In this document: piece by piece, positions 6,934 to 9,415 of the stretch | Layout of the letters: each line of letters starts with the position of its first letter | Position numbering within the stretch: position 1 is the first letter of the stretch | Assembly: GCA_002694245.1 (NCBI GenBank) | Contig: NZLM01000042.1 | Coordinates: 24,961 to 34,375 of the forward strand | Length of the DNA stretch: 9,415 bases | Direction of reading: 5' to 3' | Source of the DNA: Methanobacteriota archaeon | Lineage (GTDB): Archaea > Thermoplasmatota > Poseidoniia > Poseidoniales > Poseidoniaceae | Notes under the pieces: generated by a model | What the model was told of the DNA's origin: nothing | Seen by the model: only the letters and a program-made list of their open reading frames with translations | The model's database searches: none | Program-made: the position numbers and the translations under genes

Positions 6934-7311
6934 TCACTGTAGGAATTGAGCCAATTGAGGTGGCTGCCAACCTTCTGGTTTCAGAATTTTACCGTCTTCT
7001 CTACGAATGACTTTACCATCTACCAATTTTGCCATATTCGACCGATGAACCTCATTGAAAGCATCATCATAGATATCTTGCATTCCGTGGTTAATGATGG
7101 TACCAGCTAGAATATATCCAATGTCTGCTAAGGCGTCTAGGACTTCTACTAAATCTCCGGACCTTGCAGCTTCAGCGTATTCTTGAACCTCTTCAGTAAG
7201 GAGTTTAATTCGAAGTTCAATCAGTTCGTCAGGTCCAAGCCCTGGACCGTCTAGTTTTGGAATTTCGAAGGATTCGTTAAACTCCAACAATGCCTTTACA
7301 ATTGGGTTCAT
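6934..7311 (-). CDS. MazG-like/DR2231-like nucleoside triphosphate pyrophosphohydrolase
   Basis: All-alpha NTP pyrophosphohydrolase, 125 residues, predicted to cleave a (deoxy)nucleoside triphosphate to the monophosphate and pyrophosphate. Metal-binding acidic residues are visible as EExxE (E40, E41, E44) and in the next helix (E56, D59, D63 in EVLDALADIGY). The C-terminal part FNEVHRSNMAK (85-95) followed by DGKILKPEGWQPP (106-118) strongly recalls, from memory, Deinococcus radiodurans DR2231, a MazG-like enzyme acting on dUTP, and phage and archaeal relatives. Preference for dUTP or another nucleotide is inference. HisE (phosphoribosyl-ATP pyrophosphohydrolase) shares the superfamily, but the HRSNM and KPEGW tail and the lack of his genes nearby argue against it. 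The ATG has no SD. It lies 22 bases after the UbiA gene, two genes upstream of uvrB. Confidence 0.82.
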   Translation of the reverse strand: MNPIVKALLEFNESFEIPKLDGPGLGPDELIELRIKLLTEEVQEYAEAARSGDLVEVLDALADIGYILAGTIINHGMQDIYDDAFNEVHRSNMAKLVDGKVIRREDGKILKPEGWQPPQLAQFLQ

Positions 7312-7333
7312 GGTTATCGCTGAAATTGCCGCT

Positions 7334-8140
7334 CTATGAAAGTTGCATTGAAATCAGTAGTATCCAGCCAGTGGCTGCATGTGAACGGAACCACCAGTTT
7401 TGGAAATCGTTACCTCCTGCAACAAGAACTCCAACTACGAATATCACAGAAAGGATAGCTCCTAAACTTGAGAGAATAGAAAATGCTGCTGCCCAAATTG
7501 GAATAGATACTAGAATCGCAGTAAATGTTACTGGTGGAGAGAATCTTGAGGGGAATGATTTGATCCCATTCTTTTTATCGCTTTCAATATCCATCTGGGC
7601 ATAACCTAAATCGAAGGCAGCAATCCAAACAAGGACTCCTAGTGACACCAGCAGCAAATCTGGGTACCAAGAGTTAGACGTAATTTCTCCAGTTATTCCT
7701 ACCCAAGCGCCTGCGGGTGCAAGAGCAAGACAGCCTCCTAGCCACCAATGGCACAACCAAGTGTATCTTTTCAGATAAGGATACACAACAAATGCAAGGA
7801 CGGGTATCGGTGAAAGGTATAGGCACAACGGATTCAGCATCCATGCGCCAGCGGTTAACATAACTAGGAATACAAAGCACAACATCCAAGCCGTTTGCAA
7901 AGACATTGTTCCAGCAGCTAAGTGGCGATTGGCAGTCCTAGGATTAGCGGCGTCGATTTCTCTGTCAATAATTCTGTTAAGTCCCATAGCTAACCCACGA
8001 GCGCCGACAGCAGCAATTAGAATCCAAAAAAGTTGAACAAAGGTAGGATTCCCTGCCATGTATGCTCCTATGAATACGAAGGGTAAACTAAACAATGTAT
8101 GCTCAATTTTAACGAAAGATGCTATTTGCTTGACATCCAT
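7334..8140 (-). CDS. ubiA: UbiA-family prenyltransferase, probably for menaquinone (MqnP-like)
   Basis: Integral membrane aromatic prenyltransferase, 268 residues, with about eight to nine hydrophobic segments. The two magnesium/diphosphate-binding motifs are present: NRIIDREID (N55, D59, D63) and DLGYAQMDIESDKKNGIKSFP (D177, D184, D188). These match the 4-hydroxybenzoate/naphthoate branch of UbiA better than archaeal lipid synthases such as DGGGP synthase. The HWWLGGCLALAPAGAW segment (about 131-146) also fits that branch. It would attach an isoprenoid chain to an aromatic quinone precursor. The UbiD-family gene ends exactly where this one begins, and together they suggest the late steps of menaquinone synthesis through the futalosine route (MqnP with MqnL). 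The symbol is given at family level; the substrate is inferred from context. The ATG is preceded by GGTGAT inside the end of the UbiD gene. Confidence 0.9.
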   Translation of the reverse strand: MDVKQIASFVKIEHTLFSLPFVFIGAYMAGNPTFVQLFWILIAAVGARGLAMGLNRIIDREIDAANPRTANRHLAAGTMSLQTAWMLCFVFLVMLTAGAWMLNPLCLYLSPIPVLAFVVYPYLKRYTWLCHWWLGGCLALAPAGAWVGITGEITSNSWYPDLLLVSLGVLVWIAAFDLGYAQMDIESDKKNGIKSFPSRFSPPVTFTAILVSIPIWAAAFSILSSLGAILSVIFVVGVLVAGGNDFQNWWFRSHAATGWILLISMQLS

Positions 8141-9415
8141 CTACATCACCAGATTCTCTGGCCAAGGAGGTAAATCAAATCTTTCTATCGATTCGAGGGT
8201 TTCTGGATCATGCATGGTAATAGCCGGCCATCTCCTTACTGGTGTTGGGCCTTCGTTTGAAGGGATAGGCGTTGTTGCATCCCAACAAATTCTTCCTCCC
8301 TCAACCACCAAATCTCTTTCAACTGCGAATCTAGAGGTTAACTGCCAAAGTAATCTTCTCTTGGCACCTCCGCCATGTAAATTTAGATCGTTATCGGTTA
8401 TGAAAAGCCAACGTAATTCATTTTTTGAGTCCAATTGCCAAATTGAATTTCGCAATTGATTTATTTTTTCTCTTTGCGCTTTAGCATCTTCTTCATTTGG
8501 CCAGTCAGAACCGGTTCTTGGTTCTGGTCTTCCCTTGATATCCACCGTGATAACAAGCATGGATTTCCTAAGTAAAAGGCAATCTTCAACATCGCTTAGA
8601 TTGGATATCTCTGTGAGTAATGAATCGCTTATTCCTGGCGGTTCTTCCTCTCCTTTTCTCCAAGCAGGGCATTCATCCACGGGAGATCCTTCTAGCGGAG
8701 TTCCGCTTCTCGGGTCTGCGGGTACTAATTTAGTAGCGTCAATAATTACCTTAGAATGAACATTTTCGAATGTTGATGCTGGTTCTAGAGAGTCGCTAAC
8801 CATACCATCAATGATTGTGATGTCACTAGAGGGATCCACTCTGTCATTCAAGCAATCTAGCAGTGATTCAAGATCGCTAGGCTTTTCATCAGTTGCTATC
8901 ATTATTTTCAAGAACATCATCTGGCCGGCGCCCAATAGTCCGAGACATGTTTTCCTTGCTTGCCTTGGATATCTTTGCTTACTCTGAACGATCGCTAGGT
9001 TGTGAAATCCGGTTTCCAAAGGTAGGTGCACATCTAAGACATCTCTGTGTTGGAATGACAAAATCGGCCTGAATTGTTTCCCAATTGCTTCACCAAGGTA
9101 ACCGTCTTCCATTGGGGGCTGGCCTACGATTGTAGCGGGCAGAACTGCATTTTTCCTCCTTGTTACCGCTGTAACGTTTAGAACAGGGTATTGGCCAGTC
9201 AGTGAGTAGAATCCAAAGTGATCTCCAAACGGTCCTTCAGTTCTAGTTTTAGTAGCATCAACCCAACCTTCGATTACTACATCGGCATCTGCCGGGACAA
9301 GAAGATCTTGAGTAAGTGCTTTGGTTATTCTAAGTCTTCTTTTCCCAAGGAAACCAGCAAACATGTATTCTTCCAGATTGTCGGGCAATGGTGCTATGGC
9401 TGAGAAGATAAGCTC
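8141..9415 (-). CDS. ubiD: UbiD-family decarboxylase, long MqnL-like form, cut by the window edge
   Basis: Prenylated-FMN-dependent decarboxylase removing a carboxyl group from an aromatic acid. The frame stays open to the right edge (424 residues seen); an apparent TTG start at 9388 is internal, because the codons beyond it read ELIFSAIAP just before the conserved LPDNLEEYMFAGFL. About 150-200 N-terminal residues should lie outside. Seen motifs: EGPFGDHFGFYS (DNA about 9238-9203), PATIVGQPPMEDGYLG and FHNLAIV. After the usual C-terminal module, ending in SKVIIDATK, a second related module follows (about 8413-8174) with LFITDNDLNL, LLWQLTSRF, ICWDATTP and RRWPAI. This two-module architecture is, from memory, typical of the ~600-residue menaquinone decarboxylase MqnL and not of short UbiD. 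With the adjacent UbiA gene this supports futalosine-route menaquinone synthesis; the exact substrate is inferred. A UbiX/MqnM partner making the cofactor is not in the window. Confidence 0.9.
   Translation of the reverse strand, partial: ELIFSAIAPLPDNLEEYMFAGFLGKRRLRITKALTQDLLVPADADVVIEGWVDATKTRTEGPFGDHFGFYSLTGQYPVLNVTAVTRRKNAVLPATIVGQPPMEDGYLGEAIGKQFRPILSFQHRDVLDVHLPLETGFHNLAIVQSKQRYPRQARKTCLGLLGAGQMMFLKIMIATDEKPSDLESLLDCLNDRVDPSSDITIIDGMVSDSLEPASTFENVHSKVIIDATKLVPADPRSGTPLEGSPVDECPAWRKGEEEPPGISDSLLTEISNLSDVEDCLLLRKSMLVITVDIKGRPEPRTGSDWPNEEDAKAQREKINQLRNSIWQLDSKNELRWLFITDNDLNLHGGGAKRRLLWQLTSRFAVERDLVVEGGRICWDATTPIPSNEGPTPVRRWPAITMHDPETLESIERFDLPPWPENLVM
8145..8150 (-). promoter_or_regulatory. 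Shine-Dalgarno GGTGAT for the UbiA gene
   Basis: On the minus strand GGTGAT (8150 to 8145) is followed by four bases including the UbiD stop TAG and then the ATG at 8140. It lies in the last codons of the UbiD gene (Leu-Val-Met-stop). With the stop touching the start, it suggests translational coupling of the decarboxylase and prenyltransferase. Confidence 0.6.

Noticed and set aside
8058..8459. Open frame of 133 codons on the plus strand across the UbiA/UbiD junction
   Set aside because: It is antisense to well-conserved parts of both enzymes and shows no domain or SD.
9386..9388. TTG as the start of the UbiD gene
   Set aside because: The frame is open beyond it to the window edge and the upstream codons match conserved UbiD sequence, so the gene is truncated by the window, not short.
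1..9415. Defence island, mobile element, CRISPR array or RNA gene
   Set aside because: No transposase, integrase, regularly spaced repeats or tRNA/rRNA-like segments were seen; all space is taken by recognisable metabolic, repair and export genes.

Overview
The window looks like chromosomal DNA from a marine planktonic archaeon. My best guess is Marine Group II (Poseidoniia/Thermoplasmatota), inferred from gene content and not from any search. The evidence is a deoxyhypusine synthase with its catalytic lysine, Shine-Dalgarno sequences matching an archaeal/bacterial anti-SD, a bacterial-type uvrB, and secreted lipoproteins including an M28 peptidase. Genes fill almost all of it. Intergenic gaps run from 0 to 30 bases, no stretch over 50 bases lacks a gene, and I see no RNA gene, insertion sequence, CRISPR array or phage module.

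Layout. One gene, an M28-family lipoprotein aminopeptidase (about 49-1395), runs left to right. The other seven run right to left in one tight block entering from beyond the right edge: a UbiD-family decarboxylase (cut by the edge, 9415-8141), a UbiA prenyltransferase (8140-7334), a MazG/DR2231-like NTP pyrophosphohydrolase (7311-6934), a short-chain dehydrogenase (6903-6178), uvrB (6166-3881), deoxyhypusine synthase (3873-2830) and a lipoprotein with Asp-box (BNR/sialidase-like) repeats (2829-1396). The block meets the M28 gene tail to tail, the two stop codons touching with no spacer.

How the genes work together. UbiD plus UbiA is a decarboxylase/prenyltransferase pair that fits quinone synthesis. 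The long UbiD form with two C-terminal modules resembles the futalosine-type menaquinone enzyme (MqnL), with UbiA as the matching MqnP. The pyrophosphohydrolase and UvrB could both serve genome integrity, through nucleotide-pool cleaning and excision repair. Deoxyhypusine synthase modifies translation factor aIF5A. The two lipoproteins are exported: one degrades peptides, the other probably binds or cleaves glycans or acts as a beta-propeller scaffold. These roles are mostly unrelated, so I read the block as a housekeeping run of co-transcribed genes and not a dedicated system.

Most worth a second look: an approximately 42-residue insertion in the UvrB helicase core, an N-terminal extension and glycine-rich linker in UvrB, a 21-bp tandem duplication near its UVR domain, the matching signal peptides of the two convergent lipoproteins (which relocate the first gene's start to a TTG), and a repeated SD geometry at gene junctions. 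I found no convincing new biological system.
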